Notes: generated by a model not told the origin, from the sequence alone. 64,000 nt of DNA from an uncultured Pelagibacteraceae bacterium (GCA_902580895.1 CACHMJ010000002.1:1-64000), one strand, 5' to 3'; counted from the stretch's first letter, positions 20,587-31,596 are shown. Numbers and translations are program-made.

Positions 20587-21993
20587 ATGAGTTCAAGTGA
20601 TGTATTAAAAACTATTAAAGATAAAGACATAGAATACGTAGATCTAAGGTTTACCGATCCTAGAGGTAAACTTCAACATGTAACCATGGATGCAAAAATG
20701 GTGGATGAAGATATGTTGAACGAAGGAATTTTTTTTGATGGTTCTTCTATAGCTGGCTGGAAAGCTATTAATGAGTCTGACATGATCCTTAAGCCAGATA
20801 ATTCGAGAGCGATCGTAGATCCATTCACATCTCATAATACACTTAATCTTTTTTGCGATGTTTTAGATGCAATTAAAAAGGATCCTTATGAAAGAGATCC
20901 TAGAGGGACAGCTAAAAAAGCCGAGGCTTACTTAAAAAGTTCAGGAATTGGAGATAAAGCATTTTTTGGTCCTGAAGCTGAATTTTTTGTTTTTGATGAT
21001 GTAAGATTCAAAAATGACATGAATGAGACTGGATTTAAAATAGATAGTAAGGAAGGTCCTTACAATTCAGGCAGAGAATACGAAAATGGTAACATGGGTC
21101 ACAGACCTGGAATTAAAGGTGGTTATTTCCCTGTTCCGCCTGTTGATAGTGAACAAGATATGAGGAGTGAATATCTAAAAGCTATGAAAGAAATGGGGAT
21201 TAAAGTTGAAAAACACCACCATGAAGTTGCACCTAGTCAACACGAACTTGGAATGTATTTTGGAACTCTTGTAGATCAAGCAGATAACTTACAGTTATAT
21301 AAATATGCTGTTCACATGGTTTCTAACTCATTTGGTAAAACAGCTACATTTATGCCTAAACCTGTTAAAGGTGACAATGGTTCAGGTATGCACGTTCACC
21401 AATCAATTTGGAAAGGTGATACTGCATTATTTTCTGGTGATAAATATGCGGGCTTATCTGATACAGCGTTACACTATATAGGTGGAATTTTAAAACATGC
21501 TAAAGCAATAAACGCTTTTTCTAATGCTACGACGAATAGTTACAAAAGACTAATTCCAGGATTTGAAGCTCCAGTTCTATTAGCTTATTCAGCTAGAAAC
21601 AGATCAGCATCTTGCAGAATTCCAATCACTTTAAGTAAAAAAGCAGCTAGATGTGAAATTAGATTTGGTGATGCTGCTGGTAATCCATATTTAACTTTCT
21701 CTGCAATGTTAATGGCTGGTTTAGATGGAATTAAAAATAAAATTGATCCAGGTAAATCATTTGATAAAGATCTTTATGCTTTATCAGAGGATGAAGTTAA
21801 GAAAATTCCAACTGTTTGTGGATCTTTAAGAGAAGCAATGGAAAGTCTTGATAAAGACAGAGATTTCTTAAAACAAGGGAATGTATTTACTGATGATCAA
21901 ATAGATGCTTATATTGCATTGAAGTTTGAAGAAATACATAATTTTGAACACACACCTCATCCGATAGAGTTTGAGATGTATTACAGTTGTTAA
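20587..21993 (+). CDS. glnA: Glutamine synthetase type I
   Basis: [54 protein letters not shown]; start preceded by aaaggagag. Confidence 0.95.
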   Translation: MSSSDVLKTIKDKDIEYVDLRFTDPRGKLQHVTMDAKMVDEDMLNEGIFFDGSSIAGWKAINESDMILKPDNSRAIVDPFTSHNTLNLFCDVLDAIKKDPYERDPRGTAKKAEAYLKSSGIGDKAFFGPEAEFFVFDDVRFKNDMNETGFKIDSKEGPYNSGREYENGNMGHRPGIKGGYFPVPPVDSEQDMRSEYLKAMKEMGIKVEKHHHEVAPSQHELGMYFGTLVDQADNLQLYKYAVHMVSNSFGKTATFMPKPVKGDNGSGMHVHQSIWKGDTALFSGDKYAGLSDTALHYIGGILKHAKAINAFSNATTNSYKRLIPGFEAPVLLAYSARNRSASCRIPITLSKKAARCEIRFGDAAGNPYLTFSAMLMAGLDGIKNKIDPGKSFDKDLYALSEDEVKKIPTVCGSLREAMESLDKDRDFLKQGNVFTDDQIDAYIALKFEEIHNFEHTPHPIEFEMYYSC

Positions 21994-21996
21994 TTT

Positions 21997-22167
21997 TTAT
22001 TGTCTGGTTTTAGCAATTTTGTTTTTGCCAGAACCTTTTTTAACAATGTAATCAAGTGTTCCATTTGCTCCAGTATCAACAGACTTTATAAGAGATCTTA
22101 AAAAAGTTTTTCTCTTTTCTTTTCTGTCCTCACTGTTTTGCAAATTTCTGATTTCAAAGACGTTCAT
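21997..22167 (-). CDS. Candidate 56-aa basic small protein (below ORF-track cutoff)
   Basis: Translated by hand: MNVFEIRNLQNSEDRKEKRKTFLRSLIKSVDTGANGTLDYIVKKGSGKNKIAKTRQ*. Fills the gap between sufA-like gene and glnA. Confidence 0.45.
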   Translation of the reverse strand: MNVFEIRNLQNSEDRKEKRKTFLRSLIKSVDTGANGTLDYIVKKGSGKNKIAKTRQ

Positions 22168-22223
22168 AGGTGGATATTATCAATCTATGCGTTTATTGCA
22201 ACTCTGGTATGTTCAAAATGGGA

Positions 22224-22556
22224 TTATACTTTAAAGGACTCTCCGCAGCCACAACGCTCGGTTTCATTGGGATTATTGAAGACAAATGATGATGAAAAAT
22301 CCTCCTTTTTATAATCCATCTCAGTGCCTAGAAGATACATAACTGCCGCCGAATCAATATAAACTTTTACTCCTTTATCCTCGATCAACTCATCATTAGG
22401 ATTTACCTCTTTTGAATATTCCATTACGTATGACATGCCTGCACAACCACCTGATTTTACAGAAACTCTTACACCTATCGCATTTTTTTCAGCGTTAGAC
22501 ATTATTTCTTTAATTCTTAAAGCTGCATTATCACTTAATTTAATAATAGGGTTCAT
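22224..22556 (-). CDS. sufA: Fe-S cluster assembly A-type carrier (HesB/IscA/SufA)
   Basis: VSVKSGGCAGMSYVM ... CGCGESF. Confidence 0.9.
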   Translation of the reverse strand: MNPIIKLSDNAALRIKEIMSNAEKNAIGVRVSVKSGGCAGMSYVMEYSKEVNPNDELIEDKGVKVYIDSAAVMYLLGTEMDYKKEDFSSSFVFNNPNETERCGCGESFKV

Positions 22557-22852
22557 TATAAGTTTAACTCCAATTTCGCTGCATCTGACATCATATCTTT
22601 ATTCCAAGGAGGATCCCAAACCAATTCAAGATTTACATCATCTATTCCCTCTACTTGCATTGCACCCTCTTTTACCTCTTTTGGTAAACTTTCTGCAACA
22701 GGACAATTCGGTGTAGTTAATGTCATCTTAATTTCAGCCTTACGACCATTTACCTGTATATCATAAATTAAACCAAGTTCATATATGTTTACTGGTAATT
22801 CAGGATCATAAATTTTTCTTATTTCCTCAATTATTTTGTTTTTTACATCCAT
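22556..22852 (-). CDS. SUF-associated MIP18/DUF59 protein (SufT-like)
   Basis: DPELPVNIYELGLIYDI, MTLTTPNCPVAESLP. Confidence 0.88.
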   Translation of the reverse strand: MDVKNKIIEEIRKIYDPELPVNIYELGLIYDIQVNGRKAEIKMTLTTPNCPVAESLPKEVKEGAMQVEGIDDVNLELVWDPPWNKDMMSDAAKLELNL

Positions 22853-22854
22853 AA

Positions 22855-23319
22855 TTAATTTTCTGTGGTTATTTCTTTCCCATCATTTTCCATTGCAGAT
22901 ACCAAAGTGTGCCATGATAAGGTAGCACATTTAACTCTCATTGGATATTGTTTAACACCTGATAAACACATCAATTTCGTTTTATCGTCCTCTTTTAAAA
23001 TATTATTTTTAAGTTCAGGATTTTCTTTAATCATTCCTAAAAAATCCTCAATTATTTCTTTAGCTTCATTATCACTTTTGCCTTTAATCAAATCAGTCAT
23101 TATTGAAGCTGATGCCATTGATATTGCACATCCACTTCCTTCAAAAGAAATATCCTCTACTTTTCTTTGGTCATTTAATTTAAGATATACATGTACATTA
23201 TCTCCACATAAAGGATTATTGCCTTTTGCATCCTTATTAAAATTTTCTGTTTTACCCAAATTTCGGGGATTCTTTCCATGCTCTAAAATTATTTCTTGAT
23301 ATAATTCTTTTAAGTTCAT
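22855..23319 (-). CDS. sufU: SufU/NifU-like Fe-S scaffold/sulfur transfer protein
   Basis: GKNPRNLGK, NPLCGDNVHVYLK, FEGSGCAISMASASIMTDLIKGK. Confidence 0.9.
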   Translation of the reverse strand: MNLKELYQEIILEHGKNPRNLGKTENFNKDAKGNNPLCGDNVHVYLKLNDQRKVEDISFEGSGCAISMASASIMTDLIKGKSDNEAKEIIEDFLGMIKENPELKNNILKEDDKTKLMCLSGVKQYPMRVKCATLSWHTLVSAMENDGKEITTEN

Positions 23320-24536
23320 TTTAAATCGAAAATTTTTTTACAATTATTAATACCTTCATTTAACTTATCTAAATCATCTTTAGTGTTATAAACTCCTAAT
23401 GATGCACGCGCACTTGCGGGTATACCTAATTTGTCATGAAGTATTTGACAACAATGATGACCCGCTCTTATAGCAACTCCGGTTTCATCCAGAATAGTTG
23501 CAATGTCATGTGGATGAACTCCTTCTACCGTAAAAGATAGAACTCCACCTCGCTCTTTTGGATTTCCAATTAGTTTTACAGAATTATTCTTTTTTAAAAT
23601 TTCTTGGCCGTATTCTATTAATTCTTTTTCATGTTTAATTATATTTTCAATTCCAATACTTTCTAAAAATTTTATTGATTGATCAAATGCGATGACTTGA
23701 GCTGTAGCCATTGTTCCAGCTTCATACTTATTTGGAAGTTCACCATAAGAAATTCTATCTTTTTTAACTTCATTTATCATTCCTCCACCTCCTTGATATG
23801 GTGGAAGTTGCTCTAACCATTTCTTTTTTCCATACAAAACTCCAAGACCTGTTGGACCGTACATTTTATGACACGATATTGCATAAAAATCACAATCTAA
23901 GTCTTGCATATCTAATTTTAAATGTGGTCCTCCCTGACATCCATCTACTACAACGACGATACCTTTTGAGTGTGCTAATTGAGTTATCTCTTTGATTGGT
24001 AAAACTGCACCAGTAACATTTGATAAATGAGTTATAGCTATTACTTTAGTTTTTTCTGTAATTTCTTTTTCTATATTTTCAATCGGAATATCTCCGTCTT
24101 CATTAATCTCTGCAAACTTTATTTTTATACCTTTGGATTTTCTTAAAAAATGCCATGGAACATAATTTGAGTGATGTTCTAGCTCTGTAATCAAAATTTC
24201 GTCATTTGGCTCTAAGATCGCTTGACCTAAAGTGTTAGCGACCAAATTTAAAGCTTCTGTAGCACCTTTAGTAAATACGATCTCATTTTTATCTTTCGCA
24301 TTTATATATTTTTGGACAGAAGTTCTTGTATTTTCATACAAATTAGTAGCTGCAACAGCTAAATAATGTATGCTTCTGCCTACATTTGAAAATTGTTTAG
24401 AATAAAAATCATTTATTCTATCTAAAACTATCTTAGGTTTTTGAGATGAGTTAGCACTATCTAGGTAAACTAAATCGTTATTTTGAATTTTTTCATCAAA
24501 AATAGGAAACTCTTTTCTAATGTTATTTATGTTCAT
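23316..24536 (-). CDS. sufS: Cysteine desulfurase
   Basis: YLDSANSSQKP, HHSNYVPWH, SCHKMYGPTGLGVLYGK, RAGHHCCQ. Confidence 0.94.
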   Translation of the reverse strand: MNINNIRKEFPIFDEKIQNNDLVYLDSANSSQKPKIVLDRINDFYSKQFSNVGRSIHYLAVAATNLYENTRTSVQKYINAKDKNEIVFTKGATEALNLVANTLGQAILEPNDEILITELEHHSNYVPWHFLRKSKGIKIKFAEINEDGDIPIENIEKEITEKTKVIAITHLSNVTGAVLPIKEITQLAHSKGIVVVVDGCQGGPHLKLDMQDLDCDFYAISCHKMYGPTGLGVLYGKKKWLEQLPPYQGGGGMINEVKKDRISYGELPNKYEAGTMATAQVIAFDQSIKFLESIGIENIIKHEKELIEYGQEILKKNNSVKLIGNPKERGGVLSFTVEGVHPHDIATILDETGVAIRAGHHCCQILHDKLGIPASARASLGVYNTKDDLDKLNEGINNCKKIFDLK

Positions 24537-25780
24537 TGTTTTAATCCAATAATATTTGTAATTAAGTTTTTTATTTCTACGTCTGTAATTTTTTCAACAA
24601 CATCCATTAAAAACCCATTTATCAGAAGTTCTTTTGACTGTTGATAATTCAAACCACGAGACATTAAGTAAAAAATTGAATTTTCATCTAAGCTACCAGA
24701 TGCTGATCCGTGAGAACATTTTACATCATCAGCATAAATTTCTAATTCTGGTTTTGCATTAAACTCTGATGTTTCATCGAGCAGTATTGCTTTACTCAAT
24801 TGATATCCATCAGTTTTTTGAGCTTTTGAATTTACAAATATTCTTCCTTGATATGCAGATTTTGAATTTTTTCCAAGAACACTTTTAATAAGTTGATAAC
24901 TTTTTGTGTTTTCCACTAAATGATTTATTGTAGTTCTAATTTCGTGTTGTTGATTTTCCTTTAAGGAAAAAATACCATTAATAAATGCTGATGAATACTC
25001 ACCATTTAAATTGCAATTAATCTCATTTTTAAAATAATCTGAACCAGCAGATAATATAAATGTTTCTGAAACACTGTTATTGCCCTGTTCAATATTGTTA
25101 AAAGAGTATTTTAAATTATTATTAATAAATTTATCAATCTTATAATTTTTAAGTATTGAGTCTTTTTCTAAATTGAAGTTGTAAAAAATATTAATAAAGT
25201 TTTTCGCTGTGTTATTAGCAAAATAATCAATAATCTTTAAACAACTATTTTCACCTAATTCAAAATCTAATCTCAAATTGATATTAGTTGACTTTATTTT
25301 ATCATCTGTTGAATGATAAATTATTAAAGGTTTTTTTAGAGAATAATTTTTTTTAATTAAAATTTTAAAAACTTTATCAGTAAATGCACTATTCAAATCA
25401 ATTAATGAATTTTCATAATCAAATGATATATTTTTTTTAGTTTCATCAATTATTTCAATTTTATTTTGTTCTTCGAAATTAAAATCAATCTTTTCAATCC
25501 TTCCATTTATAAAAATAATTTTATTATGCTCCAAACCATCAACAAAAATTGATGGATCGATTTTATTAGATTGTGAATAATCATTGAAATAACTTAAATT
25601 GCTAATATTCTTTTTAATGATCTGGCTAATATCTAAAAATTTCCAATCTTCTTGCTTTCTATTTGGAAAACCCTTTTTTATGAAATTATTTAAATAATTT
25701 TTTTTAAACTGAATTTCTTCACGAGAAAATTTTGAAGTTTTTACAAATTTATCAAAGTCTGATTGTAATTGCTCGTTCAT
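24533..25780 (-). CDS. sufD: Fe-S cluster assembly protein SufD
   Basis: C-terminal AYQGRIFVNSKAQKTDGYQLSKAILL and CSHGSASGSLDENSIFYLMSRGL. Confidence 0.9.
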   Translation of the reverse strand: MNEQLQSDFDKFVKTSKFSREEIQFKKNYLNNFIKKGFPNRKQEDWKFLDISQIIKKNISNLSYFNDYSQSNKIDPSIFVDGLEHNKIIFINGRIEKIDFNFEEQNKIEIIDETKKNISFDYENSLIDLNSAFTDKVFKILIKKNYSLKKPLIIYHSTDDKIKSTNINLRLDFELGENSCLKIIDYFANNTAKNFINIFYNFNLEKDSILKNYKIDKFINNNLKYSFNNIEQGNNSVSETFILSAGSDYFKNEINCNLNGEYSSAFINGIFSLKENQQHEIRTTINHLVENTKSYQLIKSVLGKNSKSAYQGRIFVNSKAQKTDGYQLSKAILLDETSEFNAKPELEIYADDVKCSHGSASGSLDENSIFYLMSRGLNYQQSKELLINGFLMDVVEKITDVEIKNLITNIIGLKQ

Positions 25781-26515
25781 TTAATTAAAATTTTCGTATC
25801 CTTTTTTTTCTAATTCGATTGCTAATTCTGGACCACCAGATCTTATTATCTTTCCATTCATTAAAACGTGAACAAAATCAGGTTTAATGTAATCTAATAA
25901 TCTTTGATAATGGGTTATAATTAAAAAAGAATTATCCTTATTTCTTAAAGTATTAACTCCATCTGCTACTATTTTTAATGCATCTATATCTAATCCTGAA
26001 TCTGTCTCATCTAAAATGGATAATTTTGGGGCTAACATAGACATTTGCAGAATTTCATTTTTCTTTTTTTCTCCACCTGAAAATCCAACATTTAATTGTC
26101 TATTTAGTTTTTCTTCGTCAAATTTTAATTCTTTAGCTTTCTCTTTAACAAGTTTTAAAAATTCAATTGCATCTAATTCTTTTTCGCCTCTTGCTTTTCT
26201 AATTGCATTTAAAGATGTTTTTAAAAAGATATTTGTATTAACACCTGGAATTTCTAATGGGTATTGGAAAGCCAAAAATATTCCTTTATGCGCTCTTTCT
26301 TCGGTTTCAAGATCAAATAAATTTTTATTTTCAAATAGGATTTCGCCTGATACCTCATACCCTTTTTTTCCTGACAGAATATTAGATAATGTGCTTTTTC
26401 CTGATCCATTTGGGCCCATAATTGCATGAACTTCGCCAGGATTTATATTCAATGAAAAACCTTTTAAAATTGATTTATTTTCAACATTTGCATTTAAATT
26501 ACTTATTTTAAGCAT
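25781..26515 (-). CDS. sufC: Fe-S cluster assembly ATPase SufC
   Basis: IMGPNGSGKSTLSNILSG, SGGEKKKNEILQM, DETDSGLDIDALKIVADG. Confidence 0.95.
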   Translation of the reverse strand: MLKISNLNANVENKSILKGFSLNINPGEVHAIMGPNGSGKSTLSNILSGKKGYEVSGEILFENKNLFDLETEERAHKGIFLAFQYPLEIPGVNTNIFLKTSLNAIRKARGEKELDAIEFLKLVKEKAKELKFDEEKLNRQLNVGFSGGEKKKNEILQMSMLAPKLSILDETDSGLDIDALKIVADGVNTLRNKDNSFLIITHYQRLLDYIKPDFVHVLMNGKIIRSGGPELAIELEKKGYENFN

Positions 26516-27957
26516 TAACCAACACTCCCCTCTAAGCTAATACCTACAAGTTTCTGGGCCTCAACTGCAAACTCCATTGGTAATTGTTGTAATACTTCCT
26601 TACAAAAACCATTAACAATTAATCCCACAGCCTCCTCAGGATTAAGCCCTCTTTGTTGACAATAATGTAATTGTTCTTCACTTATTTTTGATGTCGTAGC
26701 TTCATGTGCAATATTTGAGTCAAAATTTTTATTTTTTATATACGGGACTGTATGTGCACCACATTTATTTCCCATTAATAAAGAGTCACATTGTGTGTAG
26801 TTACTAGAGTTTTTTGCTTTTGAATTAATATCTACTAAACCTCTATAAGTCATATCGGAATATCCAGCACTTATGCCTTTTGAAATAATTTTACTTTTAG
26901 TATTTTTTCCTAAATGAATCATCTTTGTTCCAGTGTCTGCTTTTTGATGATTGTTAGTAATTGCTATAGAATAAAATTCACCGATTGAATTATCACCTTT
27001 TAAAATACAGCTTGGATATTTCCAAGTTATAGCTGAACCTGTTTCAACTTGAGTCCAAGAAATCTTTGAATTATTTCCTTTACACAATCCTCTTTTAGTT
27101 ACAAAGTTATAAATTCCTCCTTTACCATTTTCATCACCAGGATACCAATTTTGTACTGTTGAATATTTTATTTCTGCATCGTCTAAAGCAATCAATTCGA
27201 CATTTGCAGCGTGTAATTGATTCTCATCTCTCATTGGAGCGGTGCATCCCTCAAGGTAACTCACGTAGCTTCCTTTATCAGCAATAATTAATGTTCTTTC
27301 AAACTGTCCTGTTTCTGATGCATTAATTCTGAAATAAGTTGATAGCTCCATAGGACATTTAACACCTTCAGGTATATAAACAAATGATCCATCCGTAAAA
27401 ACAGCAGAGTTAAGAGTGGCAAAGAAATGATCAGTAACTGGTATTACAGTACCTAAATATTTTTTTACTAGATCAGGATGTTTTTGAATTGCCTCTGACA
27501 TTGAACAAAAAATTATTCCGTGCTTTGTTAATTCACCTTTAAAAGTAGTTGCCACTGATACAGAGTCAAATACAGCATCTACAGCAATTCCATTCAGTCT
27601 TGCTTGTTCTTGTAATGGAATTCCGAGTTTTTTATATGTCTCTAAAAGTTTAGGATCAAGCTCATCTAAACTTTTTGGCTTATCCTTCATACTTTTTGGT
27701 GCTGAATAGTAATATAAATCTTGATAATCAATTTTTGGGTATTTTGGTTTTTGCCAGTTAGGCTCTTTTAAAAGTTTTAACCGCTCATAAGCCTTTAATC
27801 TAAAATCTAACATCCATTTTGGTTCTTTTTTAATATTAGAAATAAACTTGATCACATTCTCATTTAAACCTTTTGGAGCTTTAATATTTTCAATATCAGT
27901 TGTAAAACCGTATTTGTAATCTTTTAATTTTTCTATATCTTTTTCTCTAGTATCCAT
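26515..27957 (-). CDS. sufB: Fe-S cluster assembly protein SufB
   Basis: [52 protein letters not shown]. Confidence 0.95.
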   Translation of the reverse strand: MDTREKDIEKLKDYKYGFTTDIENIKAPKGLNENVIKFISNIKKEPKWMLDFRLKAYERLKLLKEPNWQKPKYPKIDYQDLYYYSAPKSMKDKPKSLDELDPKLLETYKKLGIPLQEQARLNGIAVDAVFDSVSVATTFKGELTKHGIIFCSMSEAIQKHPDLVKKYLGTVIPVTDHFFATLNSAVFTDGSFVYIPEGVKCPMELSTYFRINASETGQFERTLIIADKGSYVSYLEGCTAPMRDENQLHAANVELIALDDAEIKYSTVQNWYPGDENGKGGIYNFVTKRGLCKGNNSKISWTQVETGSAITWKYPSCILKGDNSIGEFYSIAITNNHQKADTGTKMIHLGKNTKSKIISKGISAGYSDMTYRGLVDINSKAKNSSNYTQCDSLLMGNKCGAHTVPYIKNKNFDSNIAHEATTSKISEEQLHYCQQRGLNPEEAVGLIVNGFCKEVLQQLPMEFAVEAQKLVGISLEGSVG

Positions 27958-27959
27958 TT

Positions 27960-28385
27960 TTAAATTCTTCTCTCGATGTTATCTTGAATAAGATCTTCTA
28001 AACTCTTTTTTTCAAAAAAATCATTAATATGATTTTCAAGCTCATCCCATAAATTATGGGTTAAACATTTTGTAGATTTACCGTTACAACCCTTTTTAGA
28101 CTCTTTTTTACATTGAACAGTTTTAACTTTTTCATCAACAGCATCAAAAATATTTGTAAGCTTAATCTCTTTAGCTTTTTTATTTAAAACGTAGCCACCT
28201 TGATTTCCTCTAACACTTTGAACAATTTCTTTTTTTCTAAGTTTAGAAAAAATTTGCTCTAAATAATCAAGCGAAATACCTTGTCTAAGCGAGATGTCTC
28301 TTAGAGATACTGGATTAATATTGTTAAATCTTGCCAGATCCACTAAAGCCATTACCGCATATCTACCTCTAGATGTTAATTTCAT
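27960..28385 (-). CDS. iscR: Rrf2-family regulator IscR
   Basis: [18 protein letters not shown]; cluster-ligand-like [22 protein letters not shown]. Confidence 0.92.
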   Translation of the reverse strand: MKLTSRGRYAVMALVDLARFNNINPVSLRDISLRQGISLDYLEQIFSKLRKKEIVQSVRGNQGGYVLNKKAKEIKLTNIFDAVDEKVKTVQCKKESKKGCNGKSTKCLTHNLWDELENHINDFFEKKSLEDLIQDNIERRI

Positions 28386-28413
28386 AAAACCTTTATTTTA
28401 CAGGGGTATATAT

Positions 28414-28438
28414 AAACCCGACTAAAATAGTCAAGTAT
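28414..28438 (-). promoter_or_regulatory. Predicted IscR type-1 binding site upstream of iscR-suf operon
   Basis: Minus strand ATACTTGACTATTTTAGTCGGGTTT vs ATASYYGACTRWWWYAGTCRRSTAT: 24/25 positions compatible. Confidence 0.82.
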
Positions 28439-28497
28439 CTATAATAAAAAAAGACTAACATTTTGTGACGCACTTATGATAAACCTATTTTTTTTTT

Positions 28498-28516
28498 GAG
28501 AATGATAATCATTACC
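28498..28516. promoter_or_regulatory. Predicted Fur box
   Basis: GAGAATGATAATCATTACC vs GATAATGATAATCATTATC: 17/19 identical; perfect core palindrome AATGATtATCATT-type (AATGATAATCATT). Confidence 0.72.
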
Positions 28517-28520
28517 AAGA

Positions 28521-29177
28521 ATGGATAATAAAATTTTAGAAATATTCATACCAGGTCCTGCAGGAAGGTTAGAGGCAAAATACTATAAAAGTAAAAAGAG
28601 TACTTCTCCTATAGCTTTAGTGTTGCAACCTCATCCACAATATGGGGGAACCATGAATAATAAAGTTGTTGTAGAAACTTTTCATGCTTTTATGGAGAAT
28701 GATTTTTCTGTATGTCGAGTAAACTTTAGAGGTGTTGGTAAAAGTGACGGAGAATTTGATAACGGACAAGGAGAATTAGCAGATGCTGCAGCTGCACTAG
28801 ATTGGTTAGAAAGAGAAAATTTTGATAATTCACAATGTTGGGTGTCAGGATTTTCTTTTGGTTCTTTAATTGCAATGCAGTTGTTAATGAGGAGACCTGA
28901 GATAAATAGATTTATTGCAATTTCACCACAGCCAAATGTTTATGATTTTTCTTTTTTGTCACCTTGTCCATCATCTGGCTTAATGGTTTATGGAAAAAAA
29001 GATGAATTAGTGCCTTTTGAATTTATTAAAGATTTAGACAATAAACTTAGCGCACAAAAAGGAATTAAAGTAGAATTTCAAACTATATCAGAAGCTAATC
29101 ATTTTTTTACAAAAAGTGAGGCTCAATTAAATAAATGTTTGAATAAGTATATTAAAAATGAAACTGCGCTTTATTAA
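28521..29177 (+). CDS. Alpha/beta hydrolase
   Basis: LQPHPQYGGTMNNKVV, NFRGVGKSDGEFDNGQGE, VSGFSFGSLIAMQL. Confidence 0.87.
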   Translation: MDNKILEIFIPGPAGRLEAKYYKSKKSTSPIALVLQPHPQYGGTMNNKVVVETFHAFMENDFSVCRVNFRGVGKSDGEFDNGQGELADAAAALDWLERENFDNSQCWVSGFSFGSLIAMQLLMRRPEINRFIAISPQPNVYDFSFLSPCPSSGLMVYGKKDELVPFEFIKDLDNKLSAQKGIKVEFQTISEANHFFTKSEAQLNKCLNKYIKNETALY

Positions 29178-30319
29178 AAGTTTTGTAAAATATCACCACC
29201 TGAAATAGCTTTTTTGCTTCTTGTAGTGCTTGGAAATGAAATTGGTAATTTTAAATATGATCTTATAGCTAGATATGCAAAAGCTTGGGACTCAATATAA
29301 TTACCATCAAAATTATAATCATCTATATCTTTTATAATTATATTCTTGTTTACCAAATAATTTTCAATCGATTGCATCAAAGATTTATTTTTTCTTCCAC
29401 CTCCACAAATTATATAATGATGTGGATTAATGTTATTTTGTTTATTAATTTTTCTCAAACCATCAGCAATTAAATATGCAGTAAATTTTGTTAAAGTCGC
29501 ACACCCGTCCTCAAATGACAAACCTTTTACAAATGATGTATCAAAATCTTTTACATCCAATGAAGTTTCGTAAGATTTAAACTCAAAGTTATCTATTGCT
29601 TGATTTAAAATTAGATCATCAACTTTTCCAATATTTGCATAATTTCCATCTTTATCAAATTTTTGATCTTTATTATTTCTTACCCAGTCATCTATCAAAC
29701 AGTTTCCTGGTCCTACATCATAAGCAAAAAAGTTTATAGAATTATTGAGATCTTCTTTGATTTGAGTGATATTTGTAATACCTCCGATATTAATTATGTT
29801 AATTGGCAATTTAAGTTTAAAATTTTTTTGAATAATTTTTGAAATCAAACTATGAAATATTGGTGTAAGTGGAGCACCCTGGCCTCCGTGATTCAAGTCA
29901 TTTTGTCTAAAATTATTGATAACAATTTTTTTAAATAAACTTGATAAAAGTCTTCCATCACCTAATTGCTTTGAAATTTGATTTTTTGGATCATGAAACA
30001 CTGTTTGACCGTGGAAACCTATTAAATCAATATCTTCATTAATATCTCCAATTACATCGTTTATTAAATGACTATTGAATAATGTAAATTTTTTTTCTAC
30101 ATCATTAATCTCTTTAGAATGAGTTTTTAAATCTTTAAAATTGCTGATTTTATCTCTTAAACTAATTAATTGCTTGTAAAGTCCATCATCAAACTCTTTA
30201 TAAGTATTATAAATGCTGGAAAATTGATCATTACCATCAGATTTTATAACAGATAAATCCACTCCATCCATTGAAGTACCACTCATCAAACCTATTGAGG
30301 TAAATATCTTTTTTTTCAT
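29174..30319 (-). CDS. anmK: Anhydro-N-acetylmuramic acid kinase
   Basis: GLMSGTSMDGVDLSVI, GFHGQTVFHDP, NIGGITNIT, GGGRKNKSLM. Confidence 0.93.
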   Translation of the reverse strand: MKKKIFTSIGLMSGTSMDGVDLSVIKSDGNDQFSSIYNTYKEFDDGLYKQLISLRDKISNFKDLKTHSKEINDVEKKFTLFNSHLINDVIGDINEDIDLIGFHGQTVFHDPKNQISKQLGDGRLLSSLFKKIVINNFRQNDLNHGGQGAPLTPIFHSLISKIIQKNFKLKLPINIINIGGITNITQIKEDLNNSINFFAYDVGPGNCLIDDWVRNNKDQKFDKDGNYANIGKVDDLILNQAIDNFEFKSYETSLDVKDFDTSFVKGLSFEDGCATLTKFTAYLIADGLRKINKQNNINPHHYIICGGGRKNKSLMQSIENYLVNKNIIIKDIDDYNFDGNYIESQAFAYLAIRSYLKLPISFPSTTRSKKAISGGDILQNF

Positions 30320-30366
30320 TATTATTTTTTTTTAACAAAATTTGTATATTGTAGAATTATACGCTT

Positions 30367-31596
30367 ATGAATAAATTTTTAAAAGAATTTAAAGACAGAG
30401 GTTACTTTTATCAATGCACCGATGAGAATGAGTTATCTGATTTATTGGATAAAAAAAAGATAAAAGCCTACATTGGTTTTGATTGTACAGCTGAAAGTTT
30501 ACATGTTGGTAGTTTACTACAGATTATGTGTTTACGTATGCTTCAAAAACATGGGCACCAACCAATTGTATTATTAGGTGGAGGAACCACAAGAATTGGG
30601 GACCCATCTGGTAAAGATAAAACACGAAAGATTTTAAGTGAAGATGAAATTGAAAAAAATTCTAAAAATATTGAGAGAATTTTAAAAAAATTTTTAAATA
30701 CAAATGATAAAAATATAAAACCAATATTTGTAAATAATTATAAGTGGTTAAAAGATTTAAATTATATCTCTTTTTTAAGAGATATTGGGAAACATTTTAC
30801 AATAAATAAAATGTTAACATTTGAAAGTGTGAAAACAAGATTGGATAGAGAACAATCTCTAAGCTACATGGAATTCAATTATATGATTTTACAAGCTTAT
30901 GATTTTTTAGAACTTAATAAAAAAGAAAATTGTACATTGCAAATTGGTGGGTCTGATCAATGGGGTAACATAGTCAATGGTGTTGATTTAATAAAAAGAC
31001 ATTCCAATAAGCAAAGTTATGGCTTAACCACTCCTTTAATCACATTAGCAACTGGTGCTAAAATGGGAAAAACAGAAAGTGGAGCAATATGGTTAGATGA
31101 AAGATTTTTGTCACCATATGATTATTGGCAATTTTGGAGAAATATAGACGATAGAGATGTATCAAAATTCATGAAGTTTTTCACAGATTTAAGTGTTGAT
31201 GAAGTAGAAAAAATTAAAGAAAAAGATATTAATGAGCAAAAAATTATTTTAGCAAATCAAACCACTTCTATGCTTCATGGTGAACAAGAGTCAAAAAAAA
31301 GTGAAGAAACAGCAAAAAAAACCTTTTCTGAAAATTCAATTGGCTCTGCATTGCCTTCTATTAAAATTAAAAAAAATCAATTAAGTGACAAATTAAGTAT
31401 TGTTGATCTAATAATTCTTTCCAAGTTAGAAAAATCTAAAAGCGAGATAAGAAGATTAATTAAAGGTAGTGGTGTTAAGATCAATAATCAAGTTATCAAT
31501 GATGAAAAACTAATCATTAGTGAAAAATTATTTGAAAATGACAAAATCAAACTATCCTTGGGAAAAAAAAGACATATTAAAGTTGAAATAAGCTAA
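30367..31596 (+). CDS. tyrS: Tyrosyl-tRNA synthetase
   Basis: YIGFDCTAESLHVGSLLQI, QIGGSDQWGNIVNG, KMGKTESGAIWLD. Confidence 0.95.
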   Translation: MNKFLKEFKDRGYFYQCTDENELSDLLDKKKIKAYIGFDCTAESLHVGSLLQIMCLRMLQKHGHQPIVLLGGGTTRIGDPSGKDKTRKILSEDEIEKNSKNIERILKKFLNTNDKNIKPIFVNNYKWLKDLNYISFLRDIGKHFTINKMLTFESVKTRLDREQSLSYMEFNYMILQAYDFLELNKKENCTLQIGGSDQWGNIVNGVDLIKRHSNKQSYGLTTPLITLATGAKMGKTESGAIWLDERFLSPYDYWQFWRNIDDRDVSKFMKFFTDLSVDEVEKIKEKDINEQKIILANQTTSMLHGEQESKKSEETAKKTFSENSIGSALPSIKIKKNQLSDKLSIVDLIILSKLEKSKSEIRRLIKGSGVKINNQVINDEKLIISEKLFENDKIKLSLGKKRHIKVEIS

